Of a stretch of DNA of 34,762 nt, positions 15,001 to 27,000 are shown one piece after another (positions within the stretch are counted from its first letter, which is position 1; each line of letters opens with the position of its first letter). Origin of the DNA: Streptomyces spiroverticillatus (GTDB lineage: Bacteria > Actinomycetota > Actinomycetes > Streptomycetales > Streptomycetaceae). The notes beneath the pieces were generated by a model. It was not told the origin of the DNA, searched no databases, and saw nothing but the letters and a program-made list of their open reading frames with translations. Made by a program: the position numbers and the translations under genes. The stretch lies in the NCBI GenBank assembly GCA_014650415.1, contig BMUX01000040.1:1-34762 (forward strand), given 5' to 3'.

Positions 15001-18000
15001 GTCCGGCCTCACCGACCTCGGGGCGCACGTCGGACGACTCGTCGTCTCCACCGCGGATGGCGCCGACTCCCTGACGGAGCAAGTCCGTACGGCCCTGGCA
15101 GCCGCTTCTGAGCCGGTGGCCGGCGTGCTCTCCTTCCTCTCCCTCGACGAGCGCCCGCACCCCGCACACCCGGCGGTCCCGCGCGGACTCCTCGCCACCG
15201 TCGACCTGCTGCGAGCAGTGGAGGCGGCCGCCGTGCCGGCGCCGCTGTGGTGCCTGACCCGCGGCGCGATGTCCGTCGACGGCATGCAGGCGTCCACCGG
15301 TCCGTTCCAGGCCCAGACCTGGGGACTCGGCCGGGTCGCGGCCCTGGAATTCCCGCAGCGCTGGGGTGGGCTCATCGACCTTCCCGACGCCGTCGACACC
15401 CTCCACGGCCGCGAACTCGCGGCCCGGGTGGCCGGTGTGCTCGGTGCGGACGCGGGCGAGGACCAGATCGCCGTACGGTCCTACGGAACGTACGGACGGC
15501 GCCTCACCCACGACGTCCCTGCACAGGACACGGACCACTGGTCCGCCCCGCGCGGCACGGTACTCGTGACCGGCGGTACGGGAGCCCTGGGCGCCCGGGT
15601 CGCCCGCTGGCTCGCGGGCGCGGGCGCCGAGCACCTGTTGCTGACCAGTCGCCGCGGCCCGGCCGCCGAAGGCGCGGGAGAACTCGCCGCCGAACTGGAA
15701 GCGATGGGTGTACGGATCACTGTCGCCGCCTGCGACACCGCCGACCGCGACGCCCTCACCGCCCTCCTCGACTCCATTCCCACCGATGTGCCACTGCGAG
15801 GTGTCGTCCATGCCGCCGGCGTCCTCGACGACGGTGTGCTGGACGCGCTGACCGGCGAGCGGTTCGACACGGTGCTGCGCGCCAAGGCGCAATCCGCCCT
15901 GCTGCTCGACGAACTCACCCGTACCGGACACGGACGTACCGGACACGGCACGCACGAGAGCACCCGGGGTGGCGGGCACGACGGTGACGGGCAGGACGCG
16001 CAGGACGTGCGGGACGGCCACCAGCTGACCATGTTCGTGCTGTTCTCCTCCGTCACCGGTGTCCTCGGCAACGCGGGACAGGCCAACTACGCCGCCGCGA
16101 ACGCCTGTCTCGACGCCCTCGCCGAGCAGCGCCGTGCCACCGGGCTGCCCGCCACCTCCGTGGCCTGGGGCTCCTGGGCGGACGCCGGAATGGCGGCCGA
16201 CAACGACGCCCTCGCAGACCGGGTCCGCCGCAGCGGAATGACCCCGATGGCACCCGAACTCGCCCTCGCCGCCCTCCAGCAGGCCCTCGCGAGCGACGCC
16301 GCCTGCGTGACCGTGGCGGACATCTACTGGGACACCTTCGGGCCGGCCCTTTCGGCCGCCCGGCCCAGCCCGCTGATCGCCGACCTGCCCGAGGTCCGCC
16401 GCCTGGCCGAGGCCGAACGGAACCGGGACGGCGCGGCCTCGCCGCTGCGCACCCGCCTGCTCGCCCTGGCGACCACCGCCGAGCAGGAACGCGCCCTGCA
16501 CGACCTGCTCCGCGAGGAGATCGCCGGCGTACTCGGGCATGCCTCCGCGAGTGCCGTCGACGTCCACCGGGCCTTCCGCGACCTGGGCTTCGACTCGCTG
16601 ACCGCGGTGGAGCTGCGCAACCGGCTCGCCACCCTCACCGGCCTGCGTCTGCCCGCCACCCTCCTGTTCGACCACCCGACCACGGCGGCGGTAGCCGCCC
16701 ACCTGCGTGCCGAGCTGCTGGACGGGCACACGGCGGCCGGGGCCGCCCCCACGCGGGGCGAGACGGACGAGCCGATCGCCATCGTCTCCATGGCCTGCCG
16801 GTTCCCCGGCGGCGTCGGCTCCCCCGAGGAGTTCTGGGAGCTGCTCGCCCGGGGCGGCGACGGGGTGTCGGCCCTGCCCACCGACCGGGGCTGGGACACC
16901 GAGGGGCTCTACGACCCCGACCCGGAGCACCAGGGCACCAGTTACGTCCGCGAGGGCGGCTTTCTCACCGGACTGGCGGGCTTCGACGCCGACTTCTTCG
17001 GCATCTCGCCGCGCGAGGCCCTCGCCATGGACCCGCAGCAGCGGCTGCTCCTGGAAACGGCGTGGGAGACGGTCGAGCGCGCCGGAATCGTCCCCGACGC
17101 CCTGCGCGGCAGCGCGACCGGCGTGTACGTCGGCTCCAACTTCCAGGACTACCAGCAGGTTCTGGGCGCCGCCCCGGACGACGTCACCGGGCACCTGATG
17201 ACCGGCAACGCGGCCAGCGTGGTCTCCGGCCGGGTGTCCTACGCCTTCGGCCTGGAGGGCCCGGCCGTCACCGTGGACACCGCCTGCTCCTCCTCGCTGG
17301 TCTCCCTGCACCTCGCCGCGCAGGCACTGCGCCGCGGCGAATGCACCCTCGCCCTGGCCGGCGGCGTCACCGTCATGTCGACCCCGCACATGTTCGTGGA
17401 GTTCTCCCGGCAGCGCGGACTCGCGGCCGACGGACGCTGCAAGCCGTTCGCGGGGGCCGCGGACGGCACCGGCTGGGCCGAGGGCATCGGCCTGCTGCTG
17501 GTGGAACGCCTCTCCGACGCCCGGCGCAACGGGCACCCCGTCCTCGCCGTGCTGCGCGGCTCCGCCGTCAACCAGGACGGCGCGTCCAACGGCCTCACCG
17601 CCCCCAACGGCCCCTCCCAGCAGCGCGTCATCCGCCGGGCCCTGGCCGACGCCGGGCTGGGCGCCGACGAGGTGGACGCCGTGGAGGCGCACGGCACCGG
17701 CACCCGGCTCGGCGACCCGATCGAGGCGCAGGCGCTCATCGCCACGTACGGGCAGGAGCGCCCGGCCGACAGGCCGCTGCTCCTGGGCTCCGTCAAGTCC
17801 AACATCGGCCACACCCAGGCCGCGGCCGGTGTCGCGGGCGTCATCAAGATGATCCTGGCCATGCGCAACGGAGTACTGCCGCAGTCCCTGCACATCGACG
17901 CACCGTCCCCGCAGGTGGACTGGTCGGCGGGCGCGGTCGAACTCCTCGCCGCCCCCACCCCCTGGCCGGTGTTGGACCGTCCGCACCGGGCGGGCGTCTC

Positions 18001-21000
18001 CTCCTTCGGCATCAGCGGCACCAACGCCCACGTCATCCTTGAGGCGCCGGACCCGCTGCCGTCCGTGAACCCCGCACGCGAGGGCGGCTCCGGGCCCGGC
18101 GACGGCGCTCTGCACGGCAACGGCTCCGCGCTCGACGACAGTGTCCTGTCCGGCGCGGACCACCTGTCCGGTGCGGCCGGTACCGGCACGGGCGGCCCCC
18201 TCACGGACGACGCCCCCGCCCTCCCCTACGTCCTGTCCGCCAAGTCCCCCGAGGCGCTCGCCGCCCAGGCGGCCCGTCTCGCCGCGCACCTGCGCGACGG
18301 CGCGGCGCGAGCCGGTGACGCCCTGCCCGGCGTCGCTTACGCCCTGGCGGCGACCCGCACCGCGATGACGCACCGTGCCGCCGTCCTCGCGCCCGACGCC
18401 ACCACCCTGCTCGCCGGTCTCGACGCGCTCGCCGAGGGCCGCGGCCAGACGTCGCCCGCCGTCCGCGAAGGCAGCGCCGAGCACGCAGGCGGCACCGTCT
18501 TCGTCTTCCCGGGCCAGGGCTCCCAGTGGCCCGCCATGGCAAGCGAACTCCTCGACAACTCACCGGTGTTCGCCGGGCGGATCGCCGAATGCGCCGCCGC
18601 CCTCGACACGTACACCGACTGGTCCCTGATGGATGTGCTGCGCGGAGCCGAGGGCGCACCCTCGCTCGACCGCGTCGACGTGGTCCAGCCCGTGCTGTTC
18701 GCCGTCATGGTGTCCCTCGCCGAACTGTGGCAGGCGCACGGCGTGCGTCCCGCGGCCGTCATCGGCCACTCCCAGGGCGAGATCGCCGCCGCCTGCGTGG
18801 CCGGCGCCCTCACCCTGGACGACGCCGCCCGCGTCGTCGCCCTGCGCAGCCAGGCACTGACCGCCCTGTCCGGACAGGGCGGCATGGTCTCCGTCGCCCG
18901 GAGTGCCGACGAGGTGCGCGCACTGATGGCGCCCTGGGGCGAGCGGTTGTCCCTCGCGGCCGTCAACGGACCTTCCTCCGTGGTGGTCTCCGGCGAGCCG
19001 GACGCCCTGGACGCCCTGCTCGACACCTGCGCCCGGGACGGCGTACGGGCCAAGCGGATTCCGGTCGACTACGCCTCGCACTCGGCCCAAGTGGAACGGA
19101 TCGAGGCGCAGTTGCAGAGCGTCCTCGCTCCCGTCGCCCCCCGGGCCGCGCACATCCCCTTCTACTCCACGGTGACCGGCGTTCCGATCGACACGACCGT
19201 CCTCGACGGCGCCTACTGGTACGCCAACCTGCGGGGCACCGTCGAGTTCGAGCAGGCCACCCGCGCCCTGCTCGACGCGGGTCACGGCGTGTTCATCGAG
19301 GTCAGTCCGCACCCCGTCGTCACGACCGGAGTGCAGGAGACCGTCGAGGCCACCGGTTGCGCCGCGGCGGCCACCGGCACCCTGCGCCGCGACGAGGGCG
19401 GCACAGGACGCTTCGCGCTCTCCCTGGCCGAGGCCCATGTGCACGGCGCCCGCATCGACTGGGATGCGTTCTTCGAGGCCGCCGGGGCCGCGCGCCCCGC
19501 CGCCCCGCCGACGCTGCCCACGTACGCCTTCCAGCACCGCCGCTACTGGCCGCGCCCGGCGACCGGGGGCCTCGGGGACGTCGCCTCCGCCGGGCTCGGC
19601 GACCTCGACCACCCACTGCTCGGCGCGGCCCTGCCGCTCGCCCTCGGCGGTGAACTCGTCGCCACCGCCAGCTGGTCGCTGCGCAGCCACCCCTGGCTCG
19701 CCGACCACGCGGTCGCCGGCACCGTCGTGGTGCCAGGAGCCGCGCTCGTGGAGGTGGCCGTCCGGGCCGGTGACGAGCTCGGCTGCGGACGGGTCGAGGA
19801 ACTGACCCTGCACGCGCCCGTCCGGCTGCCCGAACACGGCGGCGTCCAGGTGCAGATCGCGATCGGGGCCACCGACCCGGCCGGGTTGCGGACCGTCACC
19901 CTGCACGCCAGGCCCGACGACGTGCCGGAAGCCGAGTGGACCCTGCACGCCGAGGGCACGCTCGCCGAGCCCGCGACCGGGCCCGCCGAAGACCGCTTTC
20001 CCGAAGGGGAGTTCACCGTGTGGCCCCCGCGCGGGGCCGAGCCCGTCGAAGACGTCGGCGGCCACTACGCGTCGCTGCGCGCCGAGGGCTACGAGTACGG
20101 ACCGGTCTTCCAGGGCCTGCGGGCGGCCTGGCGGCTCGGTGACGACGTGTACGCCGAAGTGACCCTGCCCGAAGCGGGCGCGGTGGACGCGGCCCGCTTC
20201 GGCATCCACCCGGCACTGCTCGACGCGGCGCTGCACGCGGCCGGACTCGGCCCGCTGAACAACTCCGAAGGCAGCACCGGCCTGCCCTTCTCCTGGTCGG
20301 GGGTCACCCTCCACGCCACCGGCGCCACCGCCCTGCGGGTTCGGCTGCGCCCCGCCGGAACCGACGCGGTCTCCGTCCTGATGGCCGACCCGCTCGGCCG
20401 CCCGGTCGCCGCCATCGACGCCCTGGCGGTACGACCGGTTACGGCCGCCGCCCTCGGTGGCGCGGAAGCCGTGCCGCGTGCGGTCCGCGACGCGCTGTTC
20501 CACCTGGAGTGGGCCCCGTTGGCCACGGACGCCGCGGGCCCGACGGGGCAGAACGCCCCAGCGATCCCGGGCGCCCCGACGACCCCGGACGCTCCGAACG
20601 ACCGGGCCGCCCACTGGGCCGTCCTGGGACCGAACGACCTCGCGCACACCGCCGCCCTCGCCGAAGGCGGCGCCGTCCTCGCACAGTGGGACTCCCTGGC
20701 CGACCCGGCCGGCGTGGCTGCCGCGTCGCCGCGGACCGGCGCGCCGGACGTGGTGCTGATCACCGGAACCGACGGGCCCGCGGACGCCTCCGCCGACCTG
20801 CCGGCCGACCCGGCCACCGGTGCCGCCCGCCTGCTGGAGCGCGTACTGGATCTGCTTCAGGGCTGGCTGGCGGACGAAAGGTGCGACGGCACACGCCTGG
20901 TCGTCGCCACCCGCGGCGCCGTCACTCCCGACCCCGGCGGTGCCGTCGGTGATCTGCCCGGCTCGGCGCTGTGGGGTCTGCTGCGCTCGGCGCAGTCCGA

Positions 21001-24000
21001 GCACCCCGGCCGGATCGTGATCGCCGACCTCGACGACGACCCCGCGTCCTGGCGGGCCCTGCCCCGGGCGGTCACCGCCGGCGGCGAACCCCAGCTGGCG
21101 CTGCGTCAGGGCACGGCGTACGCACCTCGCCTGACCCGTACCCACACCTCCCGTGCGCTCACCGTGCCCCACGAGGACGCCCCCTGGCGGCTGGACATCC
21201 CCGAGAAGGGCAGCCTGGACCACCTGGCGCTGCGGCCCGCGCCGCAGGCGGCCGCGCCACTCGCACCCGGGCAGGTCCGTATCGCGGTCCGCGCCGCCGG
21301 ACTCAACTTCCGTGACGTCCTGAACGCCCTCGGCATGTATCCCGGCGGAGCCGAGTTCCTCGGCTCCGAGGCGGCCGGTCTCGTCATCGAGACCGCCCCC
21401 GACGTCACCGGCCTGCGCACCGGTGACCGTGTCTTCGGCATGGTCACCGGCGGCTTCGGACCGCTGGCCGTCGCGGACCACCGCGTCGTCACCCGCATGC
21501 CGGCGGGCTGGACCTTCGCCCAGGCAGCCGCCGCACCCGTGGTGTTCCTCACCGCCCACTACGCCCTGCGCGACCTCGCGGGCCTCACCGAGGGCGAGTC
21601 CGTCCTCATCCACGCCGCCGCCGGCGGCGTCGGAATGGCCGCCACCCAGCTCGCCCGCCTGTGGGGAGCCGATGTCTACGGCACCGCCAGCGAGCCCAAA
21701 CAGCGCCTGCTGCGCGCCGCGAGCGACGGCCTGCCCGCAGACCGCCTCGCCTCCTCCCGCACCCTCGACTTCGAGGACACCTTCCGCACGGCACGCGGCG
21801 GCAGGGGAGTGGACGTGGTCCTCAACTCGCTCGCGGGCGAGTACGTCGACGCGTCCCTGCGTCTCCTGGCACCCGGTGGCCGGCTCATCGAAATGGGCAA
21901 GACCGACGTCAGGGACGCCGCCGACGTGGCCCGCTACCACGACGGCGCGTTCTACCGCGCCTTCGACCTCGCCGAGGCCGGCCCCGAGCGGATCGGCGAG
22001 ATGCTCGCCGAGCTGGTCGCCCTCTTCGAACAGGGCGCCCTGCGGCCGCTCCCGGTCACCGCGTGGGACGTCACGCACGCCCAGGACGCGTTCCGGTACG
22101 TCTCCCAGGCCCGCCACACCGGCAAGGTGGTCCTCACCGTGCCCCGCGCGTGGGACCCCGAAGGCACCGTCCTCATCACCGGTGGCACCGGAGAACTCGG
22201 CGCCGCGCTCGCCCGCCACCTCGTCGCCGAACACGGCGTACGGCACCTGCTGCTCACCGGACGCCGCGGCCCCGACAGCCCCGGCGCCGCCGAACTCCGC
22301 GCGGAACTCACCGAGCGGGGCGCCGAGGTCACTCTCGCCGCCTGCGACGCCGCCGACCGCGCGGCACTCGCCGCGCTGCTCGGCACCGTGAGCGACGCGC
22401 ACCCGCTGACCGCCGTCGTGCACGCCGCCGGTGTGATCGACGACGGCGTGGTCACCGCCCTCACCCCCGAGCGGCTGCACACCGTACTGCGCCCCAAGGC
22501 GGACGCCGCCTGGAACCTGCACGAGCTGACCCGGCACCTGGACCTCGCAGACTTCGTACTGTTTTCCTCGGCCGCCGGGACGTTCGGCAACGCCGGACAG
22601 GGCAACTACGCGGCCGCCAACACCTTCCTGGACGGACTCGCCCGCCACCGCCGGGCCACCGGCCTGCCCGCCACCTCGCTCGCCTGGGGCCTGTGGGCCC
22701 GGGCCAGCGAGATGACCCGGCACCTGGACGACGGCGCCCGCAGCCGCGCCCGCTCCACCGGAGGGCTGCCGCTCGCCACCCACGACGGGCTCGCGCTGTT
22801 CGACGCGGCCCTCGCCGCCCGGCGGTCCCTGCTCGTACCGGTACGCCTGGACCACGCCGCCCTGCGCGGCCGGGCACCCGAGGCACTGCCCTCGATCCTG
22901 CGGGGGCTCTTCCGGGGCACGACCGCCCGACGCACCGTCGAGGCCGGCACCGGCCCGGCGGGCGGCGGCCTGCGGCAGCGGCTGGCCGCACTGCCCGCAG
23001 CCGAACGGCACAGCGCGCTCGTCGACCTGGTCACCACGTACGCCGCCGCCGTACTCGGCCACGCCGAGGCCGGCCCGGTCCATGCCGTGAAGGCCTTCCG
23101 CGACCTGGGCTTCGACTCGCTGACCGCCGTGGAGCTGCGCAACCGCCTCGCCACCGCGGCCGGGCTGCGGCTCCCCGCCACCCTGGTCTTCGACCACCCG
23201 ACCCCCGTCGCCCTCGCCGCGCACCTGGGCAGCCTGCTGACCGACGACGTACCCGCGTTTGGAGCGCCCGCCGGACCGGCACCGGCCGCCCCGGACGACG
23301 ATCCCGTCGTCATCGTCGGTATGGCCTGCCGCTACCCCGGCGACGTCCGTTCGCCCGAGGACCTGTGGACCCTGCTGGCCACCGGCACCGACGCCGTCGG
23401 CGGCTTCCCCACCGACCGGGGCTGGGACCTGGAGCACTTCTACGGCTCCGTCCCCGAGCACCCGGACGCCTCCCGCACCCTCGAAGGCGGATTCCTGCAC
23501 GGCGCGGCGGACTTCGATGCGGACTTCTTCGGTATCGGTCCGAACGAGGCCACCGCGATGGACCCGCAGCAGCGCCTGCTCCTGGAGACCGCCTGGGAGG
23601 CGGCGGAGCGGGCCGGCATCGACCCCAGGTCGCTGCGCGGCAGCCGCACCGGCGTCTTCGCCGGACTGTCCTCCAGCGACTACCTGAGCCGCGGCGCGGA
23701 GATCCCCGAGGCGCTCGCGGGATACGTGAACACCGGCAACGCCGTCAGCGTCGTCTCCGGCCGCGTCGCCTACGCCCTGGGGTTGGAGGGGCCGGCCGTC
23801 ACCGTGGACACCGCCTGCTCCTCCTCCCTGGTGGCGCTGCACATGGCCGCTCAGTCACTGCGGGCCGGTGAGTGCTCGCTCGCCCTGGCGGGAGGGGTGA
23901 CCGTCATGTCCTCCCCGGTGATCATCGTGGACTTCTCGCGGCAGCGCGGACTGGCCGCCGACGGCCGCTGCAAGCCCTTCTCGGCGGCGGCCGACGGCAC

Positions 24001-27000
24001 GGGCTTCTCCGAAGGCGTCGGCCTGCTGGTCCTCGAACGCCTCTCCGACGCGGAACGCAACGGCCACCAGGTGCTGGCCGTCGTGCGCGGCTCGGCCGTC
24101 AACCAGGACGGTGCCTCCAACGGCCTCACGGCCCCCAGCGGCCCCGCCCAGCAGCGCGTCATCCGGCAGGCCCTCGCCGGTGCCCGGCTGACCGGCGCCG
24201 AGGTCGACGCGGTGGAGGCACATGGCACCGGCACCCGGCTCGGCGACCCGATCGAGGCCCAGGCCCTGCTCGCCACGTACGGGCAGGACCGGGCGGCGGA
24301 CCGGCCGCTGCGGCTGGGCTCGGTCAAGTCCAACCTCGGGCACACCCAGGCCGCGGCCGGAGTCGCCGGAGTGATGAAGATGGTGCTCGCCATGCGTCAC
24401 GGTCTGCTCCCGAAGTCGCTGCACCTCGACGAGCGGACGCCGCACGTGGACTGGTCGTCGGGCGCCGTGCGCGTCCTGGACGAGGCGGCCCCCTGGCCGA
24501 CGGCCGACGGCCGCCCGCGCCGGGCCGGAGTCTCGTCCTTCGGCATCAGCGGAACCAACGCGCACGTGATCCTGGAACAGGGCCCGGACGCCGGGTCCCT
24601 GTCGCACGAGGACACTCCGGACAAGCACACTGCGGGCTCAGGACCGGCCCCGGGAACGACTGTTGCGGGGCTCTCCTCCGCGGCGGCCGATACCGTGACG
24701 GCCGAGACCGTGCCTGCGAAGACCGCACCGGCCGAGACCACCACGGCCGAGGTCGAGTCGGCCGAGGTCGTCCCCGCCGCGCCCGAAGCGACCGAGGTCC
24801 GCGCAGCGGAGGACGCGCGGTCCAGCGGTGTCGCCCTGCCCTGGCTGCTGTCCGCGCGGAGCGCACCCGCGCTGCGCGGCCAGGCGCGGACCCTGCTCGC
24901 CCACCTGGACACTCCCGCCGGAAGCCTGCCGACGCCCCTCGACCTCGCCTCCTCCCTCGCGACCCGCCGGGCGCTCCTCGAACACCGGGCGGTCGTCACC
25001 GCCGCCGACCCGCACACCCTGCGCACGGCGCTCGCCGCGCTCGCCGAAGGCACACCGGCCCCCGGTCTCGTCCAGGGCCGGCACACCTCGGGACGCGACC
25101 GCAAACCCGTCCTGGTCTTCCCCGGCCAGGGCTCCCAGTGGGTCGGCATGGGAGCCGAACTCCTGGCGGAATCAGCGGAGTTCGCCGCCCGTATCGAGGC
25201 CTGCGAGCACGCGCTCGCCCCGTACACGGACTGGTCACTCACCGCCGTGCTGCGCGGCGAGCCGACCGCACCCCCGCTGGAGCGCGTGGACGTCGCCCAG
25301 CCGGCTCTGTGGGCGGTCATGATCGGGCTGGCGGCGGTGTGGCAGGCCCACGGCCTGCGCCCGGCAGCCGTCGTCGGCCACTCGCAGGGCGAGATCGCCG
25401 CCGCCTGCGTGGCCGGAGCGCTCTCCCTGGAGGACGGCGCCCGCGTGGTCGCGCTGCGCAGCCGTGCCATCGGCGCCGGACTCTCCGGCCACGGCGGCAT
25501 GGTCTCCGTCGCCGCGTCCCACGCGGACGTCCTCGACCGCCTCACCGCCTGGGGCGAGCGCATCTCCGTCGCCGCGGTCAACGGTCCCGGCTCCGTCGTC
25601 GTCTCCGGCGAGCCGGACGCCCTGGACGCCCTGGTCGACGCCTGCACAGGCGACGGCGTCCGCGTGAAGCGGATCGCCGTCGACTACGCCTCCCACTCGG
25701 CCCAGGTCGAACGCATCCGCGACACCGTTCTGGCAGACCTCGACGGCATCGAGACCCGCGCACCCCGCATCCCGTTCCTCTCCACCCTCACCGGCGAATG
25801 GATCGACGCCAACACCCCCCTGAACGCCTCGTACTGGTACGAGAACCTGCGCCGCACCGTCCGGCTGGAGGACGCCCTGCGCACCCTCCTCGCGCAGGGA
25901 CACGACGTGTTCGTCGAGGCCAGCGCGCACCCGGTGCTGACCGCGGCCATCGAGGACACCGTCGCCGCCGCCGGGGCGGACGTGCCCGCGCTCGGCTCAC
26001 TGCGCCGGGACGACGGCGGCCGACAGCGGCTGCTGACCTCCCTCGCCGAGGCGCACGTGCACGGCGTGCAGATCGACTGGAGCGGCATCCTGGACGGCGG
26101 CCGGGCCGCCGACCTGCCCACGTACGCCTTCCAGCGAAGCCGGTACTGGCTCGACGCGCCCCCCTCCCCGACGGGTGGCACCCCGGCGGACCCCGCGGGC
26201 CTCGACACCGTCGTCCGCCTCGCCGACGCGGACGGGTCCCTCGTCCTCGGCGGCCGGATCGGCGCCGCCACCCACCCGTGGCTGGCCGACCACACCGTGC
26301 ACGGTGACGCAGTCGTTCCCGCCACCGCCCTGCTCGACTGGGCGTTCCGGGCCGCCGACGAAGCGGACCGCGCGACGATCGCCGAGCTCACCGAACTCGT
26401 CCCGCTGACCGTCCCCGACGAGGGCACCGCGGAAATCCTGCTGACCGTCGGCGCGGCCGGGGAGGGCACGCGCAGCCTGACGATCCACGCCCGGACGGCC
26501 GCCGACGCCGACTGGACCCGCCACGCCAACGGCACGCTGTCCCGGACGGCCGCCACCACCGGTGCGGCGTTCGCGCCGGACAACTGGCCGCCGCACGACG
26601 CCCGCCCGGCCGACACCGAGGAGCTGTACACCGTCCTCGCCGAGGGCGGTTACGACCCCGGACCGGTGCACCGCACGGTCCGCGCGCTGTGGACCGCGGC
26701 CGACGGCGCGACCCTCGCCGAAGTGGCCCTGCCCCGCGAGCAGCACTCGGCCGCGACCGGATTCCGCATCCACCCGGCCCTGCTCCAGACCGTGCTGGCC
26801 ATGTCCGCCGCAGGGACCGGCCGGGCCGAACTCCCCTCCGCCTGGCGGAACGTGACCCTGACCGCCACCGGCGCGACCGTGCTGCGCGTACGGATCGACC
26901 GCGCCCAGGACGGCACCCTGACCCTCACCGCCGCCGACGCCACAGGTGCGCCCGTACTCACCGCGAGCGCCGTCACCAGCGCGCCTGCGGCGGCCTCATC

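Larger units (their letters stand above)
12047..16735 (+). other. Second PKS module 1: KS-AT(malonyl)-KR-ACP
   Basis: KS is about 12047-13370, Cys codon 12596 (residue 217). AT is about 13658-14560: Ser codon 13919 (residue 658) in GHSIGE, HAFH at 14210-14221, so malonyl-CoA. A DH-less post-AT linker follows (FWEAAERGDL, WRARRR). KR is about 15554-16400: GGTGALG, GVLDDG (B-type signature), Ser in FSSVTG, Tyr codon 16088 (residue 1381); it looks active despite a roughly 30-residue insertion between the Lys and Ser elements. ACP is about 16490-16735, Ser codon 16595. Predicted outcome: beta-hydroxyl, no methyl branch. Confidence 0.93.

Noticed and set aside
12926..18484. Very long reverse-strand open frame (1852 codons)
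   Set aside because: It is antisense to KS, AT, KR and DH domains; long antisense frames arise from high GC at third positions, and the translation shows no recognisable domain.
21178..22150. Suspected inactive ER in second PKS module 2, by analogy with the relic
   Set aside because: It has LNFRDVL, the HAAAGGVG cofactor motif and full length, so I regard it as active.
18560..23842. Second very long reverse-strand open frame (1760 codons)
   Set aside because: Same reason: mirror of PKS coding sequence with no domain and no ribosome binding site evidence.
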